DNA of 64,000 bases from UBA5069 sp964560495 (GCA_964560495.1 CAZLMM010000019.1:18466-82465); one strand, 5' to 3'. Counted from the first letter of the stretch, positions 1 through 12,232 are shown. A program made the numbers and translations. The notes: generated by a model not told the origin, from the letters alone.

Positions 1-1613
1 TGCAATTGCGCCAAAGAGACCCGGCCGTTCACCAGGTCGTCGACAACCTGAGCCGGCGAAGTGGCGCCGCCAGCGTCTTCTAGCCTTGCAAGATAGGTCA
101 CTAGCCAGCGCAACTCATCTACAGAGAAGGTCTCGACAAGACGCTTCAGAAGCTCGCCGGGCAGTGCCAGCAAGGTAGCCGTTTCGTCGGGAGCGAACGC
201 CAGAACGCGCTTCGCTGCTTCTGCATCTTCAAGTGTAAGCAGTGCACTCAGGCCAGCTGGGTCGATTTCGTCAGGCTGCGCCTGTTGCGCCACACCGAGA
301 GCGACAACCCGATCGAGTTGGTCTCCTGCCAGTTTGACCCATGCCAGCGTATCCGTGATGGAGCGAGTGGTGGTCAGCAGAGTTGTAGCTGCAGGCTGGG
401 CCAACAACGTGTCAAGCGCGCCGACCTCGATGGCGCGATTGAGCTCGCTACGTCCGATTTCATCCACAAAGACGTCAACTAACTTGTTGAGGCGCTCAAG
501 ATCGGAGAGCGCAGTGTTGTCGAGCAAACTACGAAATCCAGGGCTCGCCGCGGCCTGGCGACACAGCTCAGCGTGCTCGCTGCAGAAAGCGTCCCATGCT
601 TCCAGCAGGGTGACGGCAATCTCCAAACTGGCAATGCCGGTCTCTTCAGGTAATCCGCCGACCACCGCATCAACGATTTCACCGCGGATGCGCTCCTTCA
701 CTTCTTCGCTGGTCAAGGCTTCCTCGATCTGCGGCAGCGAGCCTTTCCCACCCTCGTACAAATCCCAGGCGATCAACCCGATGCCCACAGCCCAGCCAAT
801 GACAGGCAGGAACGAAGAACCAGCGCGGCCAAGCACCCGCCCGATGATCTTCCCGGCGATGCGCCCGGCAATCTTCTCGCCGATCTTCTGACTGACGCGC
901 CGACCCACTTCGGTGATCACGAGCACGCTGAGCCCGGCAAGACCGGCTGTGTGATTTGTGATTGCGCTGACATCTAGTTCGGCCGGATCGATGGTCATCT
1001 GTGTGTGTTGAACCTGCACTTTGACGCCGGTCTGAAACGCCTCGAACAGAACGTCTGCATACGCGTCGCCGACATAGTCCTTGAGACACAGAAAGGCAAC
1101 CGAAGCCGCCCGCGCAAACTCGGCGTCAATGGAGCGCGCAATCTCAGCGCCAATTGACTTGCCCACCTCTTCAATCTTTGCAGTAAAGGCTGGCGAACGG
1201 AATGCATCTTCGGCTATCCGACTTGCATACTCCTCTGCCTTCTCCGCCGACCATCCCGACCAGAGGCGGTCGAGATAGCCCTCTTGGGCAGCCAGATCAG
1301 CAACGGCCCGCGCCACCTCTGCGTCGATCACAGCGTCAACGCCCAGTTCAGCCCATTTGCGCGCAGTCAGCGCGTCAATATCCAGGCGGCTGCCGCCGCT
1401 CGCCAACACATCTAGCGCAACCTGCTCGATCTCGACGCGCAGGTTCTCGCGATCGATGTTGCGACATGCGCCAACGGTATAGGAAGAATCGCCCCCTTGC
1501 AGGGCTGGCGCGGCGCGTGCAGGGGTGGAAGAGAGAAGTAGACAAATAATCCACAACAGGAGAATCGGGCGTATCCTGTTATGATTGCTGGCTATGGCAA
1601 AAAAGATGTTCAT
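1..1613 (-). CDS. Secreted protein of unknown function, paralogue of the 2473-4332 gene (C-terminus cut by window edge)
   Basis: The frame is open from an ATG at 1613 down to the left edge, about 537 codons. The N-terminus is a signal peptide (hydrophobic stretch ILLLWIICLLLSSTPARA, cleavage probably after ARA). Around 740-890 it carries a Gly/Arg-rich segment (KIAGRIAGKIIGRVLGR) followed by a hydrophobic helix (FLPVIGWAVGIGLIAWDLY). The downstream gene 2473-4332 has the same arrangement (GRIAGRVLGRIGTT, then PLAGWIIGAGLIAYDIYD), so the two are tandem paralogues. The rest is predicted helical and Leu/Ala/Glu rich. I do not recognise the family. The ATG overlaps the toxin stop codon by four bases, implying translational coupling. 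The missing C-terminus may hold a membrane helix like the one in the paralogue. Confidence 0.75.
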   Translation of the reverse strand, partial: MNIFFAIASNHNRIRPILLLWIICLLLSSTPARAAPALQGGDSSYTVGACRNIDRENLRVEIEQVALDVLASGGSRLDIDALTARKWAELGVDAVIDAEVARAVADLAAQEGYLDRLWSGWSAEKAEEYASRIAEDAFRSPAFTAKIEEVGKSIGAEIARSIDAEFARAASVAFLCLKDYVGDAYADVLFEAFQTGVKVQVQHTQMTIDPAELDVSAITNHTAGLAGLSVLVITEVGRRVSQKIGEKIAGRIAGKIIGRVLGRAGSSFLPVIGWAVGIGLIAWDLYEGGKGSLPQIEEALTSEEVKERIRGEIVDAVVGGLPEETGIASLEIAVTLLEAWDAFCSEHAELCRQAAASPGFRSLLDNTALSDLERLNKLVDVFVDEIGRSELNRAIEVGALDTLLAQPAATTLLTTTRSITDTLAWVKLAGDQLDRVVALGVAQQAQPDEIDPAGLSALLTLEDAEAAKRVLAFAPDETATLLALPGELLKRLVETFSVDELRWLVTYLARLEDAGGATSPAQVVDDLVNGRVSLAQL

Positions 1614-1870
1614 CGATAGATGTCGCGGCGATGCCCAGCTCTTAAGACTGTGAGCCGCTTCAGAGCATCATCTATCTGATAGATAATGCGATAGTCGCCT
1701 ATACGATATTTGAGACAACCGCTCCATCGGTCACCCTCAAGAAGTTGGCGGCGCACAAACAGCGCATTGTCGCCAAGCCACTGCAGTTTGTCGAGAATGC
1801 GTGTCTGAAGCATTGGATCAAGACGGAGAATATCTGTTTGAGCTTCGGTGGTCAAGTGAACGGCGTACAC
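1610..1870 (-). CDS. RelE/ParE-superfamily toxin
   Basis: An 86-residue protein of normal RelE-family size. The pattern KYRIGDYRIIYQI in the middle and VLRAGHRRDIYR at the C-terminus matches the core strand and the basic/His C-terminal end typical of ribosome-dependent mRNA endonucleases of the RelE group. It starts two bases after the stop of the small gene 1873-2112, which is its likely antitoxin. Its TGA overlaps the ATG of the following secreted-protein gene by four bases, so toxin and membrane protein share one transcript. RelE toxins cleave mRNA at the ribosome; whether this one does is inferred from family resemblance. DNA gyrase-directed ParE activity is the alternative. Confidence 0.8.
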   Translation of the reverse strand: MYAVHLTTEAQTDILRLDPMLQTRILDKLQWLGDNALFVRRQLLEGDRWSGCLKYRIGDYRIIYQIDDALKRLTVLRAGHRRDIYR

Positions 1871-1872
1871 AA

Positions 1873-2112
1873 CTACTGCCCGAGTTGCTGTCGAAACGCT
1901 GCCAAATCAATCGTGTCGCCGGCTTGCGCCTGCTGAAGCGAACGTTGCATCGAAGCCTCGAACTCTGGCTGAAAATACTCGGGATCACTCTCTGGCAGCA
2001 TAGTTAAGGCATCGGTCAACTGAGTCAGCCAGACCGCCAGCCGCCTATCAATGGTGCGTTCAACAAGCGTTTCGAACTCCGCAGTCGACAACTCGCCGAT
2101 TGTGTTTCTCAT
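1873..2112 (-). CDS. Antitoxin partner of the RelE-type toxin
   Basis: A 79-residue acidic protein (many Glu, Asp and Gln) directly upstream of a RelE-type toxin with a two-base gap, the normal antitoxin-first order. The N-terminal half (STAEFETLVERTIDRRL) looks like a small dimerisation helix. The C-terminal half (DTIDLAAFRQQLGQ) resembles the toxin-wrapping tail of RelB-like antitoxins. I see no clear ribbon-helix-helix or Phd DNA-binding fold, so the family is uncertain and the assignment rests mainly on position and size. Start ATG at 2112; 37 bases separate it from the YbjQ-type gene upstream, so all may be one operon. Confidence 0.65.
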   Translation of the reverse strand: MRNTIGELSTAEFETLVERTIDRRLAVWLTQLTDALTMLPESDPEYFQPEFEASMQRSLQQAQAGDTIDLAAFRQQLGQ

Positions 2113-2149
2113 TTGTCACCTCTTCCAGTCATATTGTTTCCCGTTCATT

Positions 2150-2470
2150 CTACATCCGGTCGCGCACGAAACGAAAGCCATTGCCATAGACCACCACCTC
2201 CACGCCGCCCTCCACCACCGTGGGGTTGGCGACCTTGACGCCAATGACGCCATCGTAGCCTTTGGCAATTGCCTTTTGGTCAAGTTCGCGCAGGGCGGTG
2301 TTCACGGCATCGTCAATGAGCCGCTCGTAGTGGGTCATGCGCCCTCCTACTAGATTGCGAATGTTCTCGCGAATATCCTTCACAACATTGGCGGCGTTGA
2401 CAACCACCACGGTCAATAGCTCACCCAGTTCAATAGCGTCGCCCGGCGGCGCGTCCAGTGCAATCAACAT
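2150..2470 (-). CDS. YbjQ/UPF0145 family protein
   Basis: A 106-residue protein matching the YbjQ (UPF0145) family, pentameric cytoplasmic proteins of unknown role sometimes described as heavy-metal binding. Seen directly: the core GGRMTHYERLIDDAVNTAL and the following GYDGVIGVKV, which match the family pattern of a GGR...YE motif, a long helix and a GADAVVGV-like strand. I chose the ATG at 2470, two bases after the stop of the upstream secreted-protein gene; a longer reading from 2518 would overlap that gene and add a non-family N-terminus. Co-transcription with its neighbours is likely. Function unknown. Confidence 0.75.
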   Translation of the reverse strand: MLIALDAPPGDAIELGELLTVVVVNAANVVKDIRENIRNLVGGRMTHYERLIDDAVNTALRELDQKAIAKGYDGVIGVKVANPTVVEGGVEVVVYGNGFRFVRDRM

Positions 2471-2472
2471 GA

Positions 2473-4332
2473 CTAGCGCCCCTTGCCCAGCAAGCCCGTC
2501 ACGGGCGCAAAGAGCCACGCCCCCAGACTATAAATCAGCCGCAACATGATCAATACCAAAAGTACAAAGGTCAAACCGATGAGCAACGTCACGCCCCAGC
2601 CATGTTTCATGATGAAGAGACGCACCGATGCGCCGCCGGCAAGAACCGTTGCCGCATCGTTCAGCAGGCCCATCACGTCGCGTGGTCTTGCCAGGAACTC
2701 AACGGCTGCATCGAAATCATGCGTCGAGTTCAGCGCGCTCAACAGGTCGCTCTCTTTGATGAGGGCAAGGGTCTCCGGTTGACTCACCAGGCGTGCGATC
2801 AGTAAGTTGCGCTGGGATTGGTCGAGTTTGACCAATGTTTCAGCCAGCCAACCCAATTCCTCTGGTGTGAGCGACTTGACCAACGCAGTGAGATTGGCTT
2901 CGGCAACCGTCAATAGGGCGCGAATCTGATCAATCGGCAACAAGGCGAGGCGCTCGATAGCGAAGTTATCTGCCAGCGAAAAGAGTCCTTGCAAGAGTGA
3001 GCGATCAACATCGGCTGGAGAAAGATGTTTGTACAGCTCTGTGGCAATCACTTGTTCAAGGAACACGCCGGCAGCGTCTCCCCACGCCGCTGCATTTTCC
3101 ATTGAACCGGTTGCAGCAATGATGGCTGATGGATCGCCCGGCAGAGCGATGACCCGAGACAGCACGCCGTTTTCGGCTGCCTGGATCACTCCCTCGCGCC
3201 CCAGACCAGGCAACGCCGCGCCCACGACGGCCACCAGACGGGACAGGTCTTCGGTGGATTGGGTTTGCTGCAAAACATCGGCGAAGGCATCGCTCTCGGC
3301 CGCCATCTCGAGGATCACGCGGATGTCGCGTTTCACCGATAGCCACTGACTGTGCAGGTCGTTGGCAATTCGGCGCGCCACGGTCGGCAGCTCGAGCGCC
3401 AGCTCAGGCTCAATCGTCTCGGAGATTTGGCTCCGGATGGCTTCGGCGACTTCGGGCGCCTTGAGAGACTCTTGGATTTGCGGCAGCGCGCCGTCCAGGC
3501 TGTCGTAGATGTCGTAGGCGATCAATCCGGCGCCGATGATCCAGCCGGCCAGGGGAATGACGGTTGTGCCGATGCGACCCAAGACGCGCCCCGCAATGCG
3601 ACCCACCACTCGCTCGGCGATGCTCTCGGTCACCTCCCTCACCAGTCGCCTGGTGATCTGCGCCGCGATGATGACGCCAACGCCGCCCAACGCCGACTTA
3701 TGTTGAGAGATCACATTCAGCAGGCTGGGGGCCAGCCCTTCAGTGTTCAAGCCGTCGGCAGATGTGGCGATCTGTACTTTCTCATCGAAGGAAGCCAGCA
3801 ACGCCTGTGAATAGTTCGCGCTGATGAATGTTTGCAAGCAGTACAGACCAGCCGAGACCGATTCGGCGGAAATCTCGCCGATCTGCCCGGCGATATCGGC
3901 GGCCACGGCATTAGAGAGCTGGTTCATGGCCGTGCGAAAGGCGGGATCATCGAACGCGGCGCTGGCGACGGACAATGTGAGCTCCTGGGCTTTGTCTGTG
4001 GACCAACCCGACAGAAAGGTTGTCCACAAGTCTGTATTCGATTGCACTGTCTCGACCGCTCGATCAATTGCGGTGCGGAGCGTATTGTCCATACGCAGGG
4101 TGCGCCACTGGCGGTTGACTATCGACGCAACGTCAACGCGCGTGAGCGCATCCACAAAGACTGTCTGAGTGATGGTGTTCAGGTCCTCCAGTAGATACGT
4201 CTCATCCACCGCAGTGCAGGCGACCAGGTCGCGCCGGCCTTGGTGCGGCGGCGCAGCATGAACCGGCAGACAGCCCAAAAGCAGGGTGACAATCAAAACA
4301 ATCGTGAAACCGATAAGTCTGTTGTTCTTCAT
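2473..4332 (-). CDS. Secreted/membrane protein of unknown function (tandem paralogue)
   Basis: 619 residues from the ATG at 4332, where MKNNRLIGFTIVLIVTLLLG begins a signal peptide; an upstream ATG at 4380 would bury it. The signal ends either at VHA/AP (signal peptidase I) or at the LLGC lipobox, which I cannot decide. The middle has the Gly/Arg segment GRIAGRVLGRIG and a hydrophobic helix also found in the partial gene at 1-1613. A clear transmembrane helix lies close to the C-terminus (WGVTLLIGLTFVLLVLIMLR), followed by about 20 residues. This suggests a protein anchored at both ends with a large helical extracytoplasmic part. Family not recognised. First gene of the minus-strand run that continues into the YbjQ and toxin-antitoxin genes. 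Confidence 0.75.
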   Translation of the reverse strand: MKNNRLIGFTIVLIVTLLLGCLPVHAAPPHQGRRDLVACTAVDETYLLEDLNTITQTVFVDALTRVDVASIVNRQWRTLRMDNTLRTAIDRAVETVQSNTDLWTTFLSGWSTDKAQELTLSVASAAFDDPAFRTAMNQLSNAVAADIAGQIGEISAESVSAGLYCLQTFISANYSQALLASFDEKVQIATSADGLNTEGLAPSLLNVISQHKSALGGVGVIIAAQITRRLVREVTESIAERVVGRIAGRVLGRIGTTVIPLAGWIIGAGLIAYDIYDSLDGALPQIQESLKAPEVAEAIRSQISETIEPELALELPTVARRIANDLHSQWLSVKRDIRVILEMAAESDAFADVLQQTQSTEDLSRLVAVVGAALPGLGREGVIQAAENGVLSRVIALPGDPSAIIAATGSMENAAAWGDAAGVFLEQVIATELYKHLSPADVDRSLLQGLFSLADNFAIERLALLPIDQIRALLTVAEANLTALVKSLTPEELGWLAETLVKLDQSQRNLLIARLVSQPETLALIKESDLLSALNSTHDFDAAVEFLARPRDVMGLLNDAATVLAGGASVRLFIMKHGWGVTLLIGLTFVLLVLIMLRLIYSLGAWLFAPVTGLLGKGR

Positions 4333-4703
4333 GGCCTCATACCGAACTTGAAACTGGAACCGGAGCATTCCCGCCCGCAAATGGCTCTCGCTGAATCATA
4401 CCATAGGGTATGAAATCGCCATACTACTTGGCAATAGTTGGTAATCAGACTTGCGCAATCGCTCCTGGAGGGTGGGTCAGTCCCGCTGGCCGCTGTCAGC
4501 GCAAACAATTCCATCATCCAGAGATCAATAGCTGGGAATGTCGCAGAGGCTATGCAAGGAATTCAGGTGGTCGCATCTCACGCGCCGGGGACGTGGGGGA
4601 AGTGAACTGGCTAACCCAATGCGTGCCCGCCCATCCTAGCGCATAGCCACACAAGATTCAGGTTGAGTCGAAATTCATTCACTCACGCGCGACATGCGCG
4701 TAT
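4333..4703. other. Intergenic region without a recognised gene
   Basis: Divergent gap between the secreted-protein gene (minus) and the ilv promoter (plus). Short open frames here show no family resemblance or convincing ribosome binding site. I see no strong hairpin. It probably contains the minus-strand promoter of the secreted-protein operon. Confidence 0.4.
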
Positions 4704-4732
4704 TTGACCAATCAGCCGTGCGCGCTTATTAT
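4704..4732 (+). promoter_or_regulatory. Sigma-70-like promoter of the ilv leader/operon
   Basis: TTGACC at 4704-4709 and TATTAT at 4727-4732 are separated by exactly 17 bases, a near-consensus pair. Predicted transcription start is near 4739, about 40 bases before the leader-peptide ATG at 4781. Position just upstream of an attenuator supports it. Confidence 0.7.
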
Positions 4733-4780
4733 GCAAATTGTTCAATTGCAGTCAGTTAGTTTTCTCGTAGGTATTCTGAG

Positions 4781-4882
4781 ATGTATTCAGCCAGCCTGAT
4801 CCTTGTCTCCTTGATTCTTTCCGAGCTTCTGGCCGTTGTAGTAGTAGGCCAGAGGCGGATACCGGTTGGTAAGGCTCACTGA
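4781..4882 (+). CDS. ilvL: ilv operon leader peptide (attenuator peptide)
   Basis: A 33-codon ORF, too short for ordinary gene calling. It contains the run SLILVSLILSELLAVVVV, that is 7 Leu, 3 Ile and 6 Val in 33 residues, including four consecutive Val codons (GTT GTA GTA GTA). Such a peptide before a terminator and ilvB is the hallmark of ribosome-mediated attenuation, as in the ilvB and ilvG leaders of enterobacteria: stalling for lack of charged Leu, Ile or Val tRNA would block the terminator. The promoter is about 40 bases upstream and the terminator starts 34 bases after the stop. The ribosome binding site is weak. The antiterminator pairing was not worked out in detail. Confidence 0.75.
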   Translation: MYSASLILVSLILSELLAVVVVGQRRIPVGKAH

Positions 4883-4912
4883 GGCGACTGCACAGGCAAC
4901 GCACCAGGTCAC

Positions 4913-4946
<34 letters not shown>

Positions 4947-4999
4947 GTTCTATCAGTCATCGTGTCCCAGAGCAGGCAAATCACAAGGAGTGAGAAACT

Positions 5000-6823
<1,824 letters not shown>

Positions 6824-6861
6824 CGAACAGAGAACATATCAACACAAAGGAACGGGACAAA

Positions 6862-7434
6862 ATGAAACATACTCTGGCGGCCTGGATGCGTGACAAACCC
6901 GGCGTGCTCAATCGGGTGGCCGGCCTGTTGCGCCGCCGCAATTTCAATATCGACAGCTTGCAGGTGGGACACAGCGAAGCGCCCGGCATCAGCCGCATGA
7001 CCTTTGTGGTGGATGGCAATGAACGCATGGTGGATCAGGTCATCCAACAGTTGCGCAAGGTGGTGGACGTGACGCGTGTGGAGGACATCTCCGACAACCC
7101 CATTGTGGCGCGTGAGATGGCCCTGGTGCGCGTCTCGGCAGACGCTGAACACCGCTCCGAAATCGTCCAGATCGTGGACATCTATCGCGGCGAAATCGTG
7201 GATCTGGCTTCGGACAGCATGGTCGTCCAGATCGTCGGCTCGGAGGAGCGGGTCGACTCGCTGATCAACCTGCTGGATCCCTACGGCATCGTCGAGATGG
7301 TGCGCACCGGGCGCGTGGCGTTGGTGCGCGGCGCCATCGAAAAGCGCATCCGTCGTGGAACAACCGTCTGGCGCGCGCAGGCAAATGGAAAAGATACCGT
7401 GGCTGCTGAACGGTTCAGGACCGGCGGCGTGTAA
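6862..7434 (+). CDS. ilvN: Acetolactate synthase small (regulatory) subunit
   Basis: 190 residues from ATG 6862, preceded by AAAGGA about ten bases upstream; a longer open frame from 6622 overlaps ilvB out of frame and is not the start. The N-terminal ACT domain is clear (MKHTLAAWMRDKPGVLNRVAGL, then NIDSLQVG), which binds valine for feedback inhibition in this family. The second half (residues ~80-165) is the C-terminal small-subunit domain, ending with VDSLINLLDPYGIVEMVRTG. The subunit activates and confers valine sensitivity on IlvB, encoded 38 bases upstream. The tail of about 25 residues after the conserved RTG is slightly longer than usual. Confidence 0.95.
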   Translation: MKHTLAAWMRDKPGVLNRVAGLLRRRNFNIDSLQVGHSEAPGISRMTFVVDGNERMVDQVIQQLRKVVDVTRVEDISDNPIVAREMALVRVSADAEHRSEIVQIVDIYRGEIVDLASDSMVVQIVGSEERVDSLINLLDPYGIVEMVRTGRVALVRGAIEKRIRRGTTVWRAQANGKDTVAAERFRTGGV

Positions 7435-7569
7435 GGCGACTTTTGCTGTGAGGTTGTAAGGGATTGGGGTTATGGGAAGAACGAGCAGAGTTTTTCTCGC
7501 CTCAAGACCCCAAGACCTCACCCATTTCACTAACAAACAATTCCACAACAACGAAACGGACTTATTCTC

Positions 7570-8574
7570 ATGGCAAAGATTTATTACGAGAACCAGGCTG
7601 ACCTCGCTCGGCTGGCTGGCAAAAAGATTGCTATCCTGGGCTATGGCAGCCAGGGTCATGCTCATGCGCTCAACTTGCAAGACAGCGGCGTCGATGTGCG
7701 CGTTGGTCTTTATGCAGGCAGCAAATCTTGGGCCAAGGCCGAGGCCGACGGCTTGCGAGTGATGACCAATAAGGATGCCTGCGCCGAGGCCGACACGGTC
7801 ATGGTCTTGTTGCCTGACCCCATTCAAGGACAGGTCTACAGAGAAGACATTGCGCCCAATCTCAATCCGGGCGATACGCTCATGTTCTCCCACGGCTTCA
7901 ACATTCGCTTCGGTCAGATCGTACCGCCGCCCAATGTGGATGTGACGATGGTGGCGCCCAAAGCGCCCGGCCATCGTGTGCGCGAGGTCTTCAAGGAAGG
8001 CTCTGGCGTGCCGGCGTTGGTGGCCGTCCAGCAGGATTACAGCGGAAGCGCGCTGGGGAATGCGCTCGCCTATGCAAAGGGTCTGGGCAGCACACGCGCT
8101 GGCGTCCTGGAAACAACTTTTGCCGAAGAAACCGAAACCGATCTCTTTGGCGAGCAGGCTGTGCTGTGCGGCGGGGCCAGCGAGCTGGTCAAGGCAGGAT
8201 TCCAAACGTTGGTTGAAGCAGGCTATCAACCTGAAATCGCTTACTTCGAGTGCCTCCACGAGCTCAAACTCATCGTCGATCTCATGTACCAGGGCGGCCT
8301 GAGCTACATGCGCTACAGCATCAGTGACACAGCAGAGTGGGGCGATTATGTGAGCGGGCCGAAGATCATCACTGATGAGACGCGCAAAGCCATGAAGGAA
8401 ATCCTCGCCAACATTCAATCCGGCGCATTCGCTGAAGAGTGGATGGACGAGTATCATCACGGCCGGCCACGCTTCTTCCAGTTGCGTAAGCAAGAACAGA
8501 CGCAGCCGTTGGAAACCGTGGGCAAGCAGTTGCGCAGCATGATGACTTTTCTGAACGCCAAGGAAGTCAGCTAA
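7570..8574 (+). CDS. ilvC: Ketol-acid reductoisomerase (class I)
   Basis: 334 residues, the length of the short class I enzymes. It converts acetolactate (or acetohydroxybutyrate) to the dihydroxy acid by Mg2+-dependent alkyl shift and NADPH reduction. Seen: the Rossmann motif AILGYGSQGHAHALNL, the cofactor-specificity loop GLYAGSKSWAKAE, the conserved APKAPGHRVREVF, and the metal-binding ETETDLFGEQAVLCGG and FECLHELKLIVDLMY of the knotted domain. The gap to ilvN (135 bases) holds no obvious terminator. The start is the ATG at 7570; its ribosome binding site is weak. Confidence 0.96.
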   Translation: MAKIYYENQADLARLAGKKIAILGYGSQGHAHALNLQDSGVDVRVGLYAGSKSWAKAEADGLRVMTNKDACAEADTVMVLLPDPIQGQVYREDIAPNLNPGDTLMFSHGFNIRFGQIVPPPNVDVTMVAPKAPGHRVREVFKEGSGVPALVAVQQDYSGSALGNALAYAKGLGSTRAGVLETTFAEETETDLFGEQAVLCGGASELVKAGFQTLVEAGYQPEIAYFECLHELKLIVDLMYQGGLSYMRYSISDTAEWGDYVSGPKIITDETRKAMKEILANIQSGAFAEEWMDEYHHGRPRFFQLRKQEQTQPLETVGKQLRSMMTFLNAKEVS

Positions 8575-8663
8575 CCAACTCAGAATTACAAACTGTGAAT
8601 GAAGAATTGTGAATGCGTGGTTCCCCACAATTCAACATTCACTATTTACCATTTACCATTCTT

Positions 8664-9797
8664 ATGACCGACATCATCGCCACACTTGGCCCGGCGTGCG
8701 CACATGTAGAAACCCTGGCCGACATGATCCGGGCGGGTATGACCGTTGCCCGCATGAATTTCAGTCACGGCGATTACGCGTTTCACACGCGCATGGCTGC
8801 GCTTGTGCGCGAGGCTTCTGCGTTGGTGGAGAAACCAGTCTCCTTGTTGGCCGATTTGCAGGGAGCCAAGGTGCGCCTGGGATGGTTGAGCCAGCCGGAA
8901 CAGGTGCGTGTCGGCCAGCAGATCATCCTCGTTGGACCAGAGGTGGACGCCCGCGAACGACCGGCTGACCATGAGGCCGACGCCATCCTGTTGCCTGTCG
9001 ATTTCGACCTGGCGCCCCATCTGAAGCCCGGCGCGACGGTGCTCGTCGATGATGGCAACATCGAGTTGCAAGTCGAATCGATCAGAGAGGGACATGTTCA
9101 CTGCCGCTTGCTCCACGGGGCGGAAATCAAGGCGCGCAAGGGTGTGAATGTGCCGTACACCTGCCTGCCGATTCCGGCGCTCACGGATAAGGATCGAGCC
9201 GACGCAGCCTATGCCGTGGGTATCCATGTGGATTGGATCGCGCTGAGCTTTGCCGGCAGCGCAACGGATGTGGACGATTTGCGCCAGCTTGTTCATCGCG
9301 CCAATGGAAACGGTCATGCCGCCCCGCGCATCATGGCCAAGATCGAGCGGCCCGACGGTGTGGAGAACCTGCGCTCTATCATTCAAGCCAGCGATGGGGT
9401 CATGGTGGCGCGCGGCGACCTGGCGCTGGAAACCAGCCCGTGGCAACTCCCCCTCCTACAAAAGCAGATTGTGCGCGCGTGTCGCGTCGCCAACAAGCCT
9501 GTCGCTGTCGCGACGCAGATGTTGGAAAGCATGATCCACAATCACCGCCCCACCCGCGCCGAGGTGAGCGATGTGGCGAACGCCTTACTCGACGGCGCCG
9601 ATGCAGTCATGCTCAGCGCCGAAACGGCCGTGGGCAAGTTCCCGGTGCAGGCCGTGCGCACCATGATCTCCATCTGTCAGAACATCATGCCGGGCGCCAG
9701 CCGCGCCTTCCCTCTCTCGGCGCCTCATGCAATGGAGAATGGGCGCAGCGCAACGCCTGCGCTGGCGACAGCGCGCCGTGAAAGATATGTACTCTGA
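8664..9797 (+). CDS. pyk: Pyruvate kinase lacking the C-terminal regulatory domain
   Basis: 377 residues from ATG 8664, against about 470-480 for typical pyruvate kinases. Present: N-terminal IIATLGPACAHVETLADMI and MNFSHGDYAFH, the B domain, the catalytic Lys in IMAKIERPDGVENL, metal/substrate residues in MVARGDLALE, and the signature VATQMLESMIHNHRPTRAEV followed by LDGADAVMLSAETAVGKFP. The protein ends soon after this, so the usual ~110-residue C-terminal allosteric domain is absent and replaced by a short unrelated tail. The TIM-barrel catalytic part looks intact. It sits between ilvC and leuA, where it could supply pyruvate; a regulatory or non-canonical role is possible. Gap to ilvC 89 bases. 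Confidence 0.88.
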   Translation: MTDIIATLGPACAHVETLADMIRAGMTVARMNFSHGDYAFHTRMAALVREASALVEKPVSLLADLQGAKVRLGWLSQPEQVRVGQQIILVGPEVDARERPADHEADAILLPVDFDLAPHLKPGATVLVDDGNIELQVESIREGHVHCRLLHGAEIKARKGVNVPYTCLPIPALTDKDRADAAYAVGIHVDWIALSFAGSATDVDDLRQLVHRANGNGHAAPRIMAKIERPDGVENLRSIIQASDGVMVARGDLALETSPWQLPLLQKQIVRACRVANKPVAVATQMLESMIHNHRPTRAEVSDVANALLDGADAVMLSAETAVGKFPVQAVRTMISICQNIMPGASRAFPLSAPHAMENGRSATPALATARRERYVL

Positions 9798-9838
9798 TTA
9801 TCCCAAAATGCTGTACGCACCGAAAGGGGGTGATTTGA

Positions 9839-9941
9839 ATGGACGATGGTCTTGCTGACCTTTCGACTCAAGAACGTTCGATGACAAACTGTTTGGCAAC
9901 CTATTCTCTGTTCAAATTCAGTCCCTGGGAGGGGATGCACT

Positions 9942-9961
<20 letters not shown>
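9839..9961 (+). CDS. Small ORF overlapping the leuA start (possible coupling peptide)
   Basis: A 40-codon ORF from ATG 9839 to TGA 9961 that overlaps leuA by 20 bases in another frame. The sequence AAAGGGGGTGATT just before it is close to a perfect Shine-Dalgarno match at good spacing, stronger than that of most genes here. The peptide contains four Leu but no clear run of branched-chain residues, so it is not an obvious attenuator peptide. It may couple translation into leuA. No family resemblance; existence as a gene is uncertain. Confidence 0.35.
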
Positions 9962-11708
<1,747 letters not shown>

Positions 11709-11833
11709 CACGCCCATCGAGGTATAGGAAGGCGAGGCCAGAGGTGAAGCCAGAGGCAGAAACGAAGGACGGGTAGAAACACAGTATCAGACCATCGCCA
11801 ACGTGAAGTTTGCCGCACCATTCATGGGATTGA

Positions 11834-12220
11834 TCACCTGTATGATATAGTTGCCGTTGGTTGTTTCAGGAGCGTATCGCCCCGTGCGACCACATGGATG
11901 ATTTGTGGGCTGCCTGGGTCGGCAGCCACCGGTATGGTCAGCCGCTGTCCTACATCAATATGGCTTCCACTTTGGTGTCGTAGCGCCGGGCAATGGCGCT
12001 GAGCGTATCGCCCCGTCGCACAGTGTAGACGATAGGATAGTCTGGACCGGACTGTGGGGCGGCCCTGCCCTGGAATGAGCAGGCGCTGCCCCACATAGAT
12101 CGTTGCACCGGTCAGCCCATTGTAGGCCATGAGAGACTGGACAGTGAAGTCGTAACGCTGGGCGTCATCTGCGCAATCTGCGGTTGATGCTCGAACCACT
12201 GCGAATACTCCTGGTCTCAA
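11834..12220 (-). pseudogene. Broken LysM-repeat protein
   Basis: Three LysM-like segments can be recovered only by changing frame. The first is DFTVQSLMAYNGLTGATIYV and GQRLLIPGQG. The second, in another frame, is YTVRRGDTLSAIARRYDTK. The third returns to the first frame with VGQRLTIPVA and VVARGDTLLK. Frameshifts lie near 12060 and 11960. LysM modules bind peptidoglycan, so the ancestor was probably a secreted wall-binding protein. No signal peptide or start is convincing. It lies just downstream of ureG on the same strand but is not part of the urease function. Confidence 0.75.
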
Positions 12221-12232
12221 ACGCGCATTACT

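Noticed and set aside
2473..4380. Start at 4380 for the secreted protein
   Set aside because: Would place 16 residues before a clear signal peptide beginning at 4332.
4441..4520. T-box-like GGAGGGTGGGTCAGTCCCGC upstream of ilvB
   Set aside because: Does not match the T-box core, lies upstream of the promoter, and a leader-peptide attenuator explains the region.
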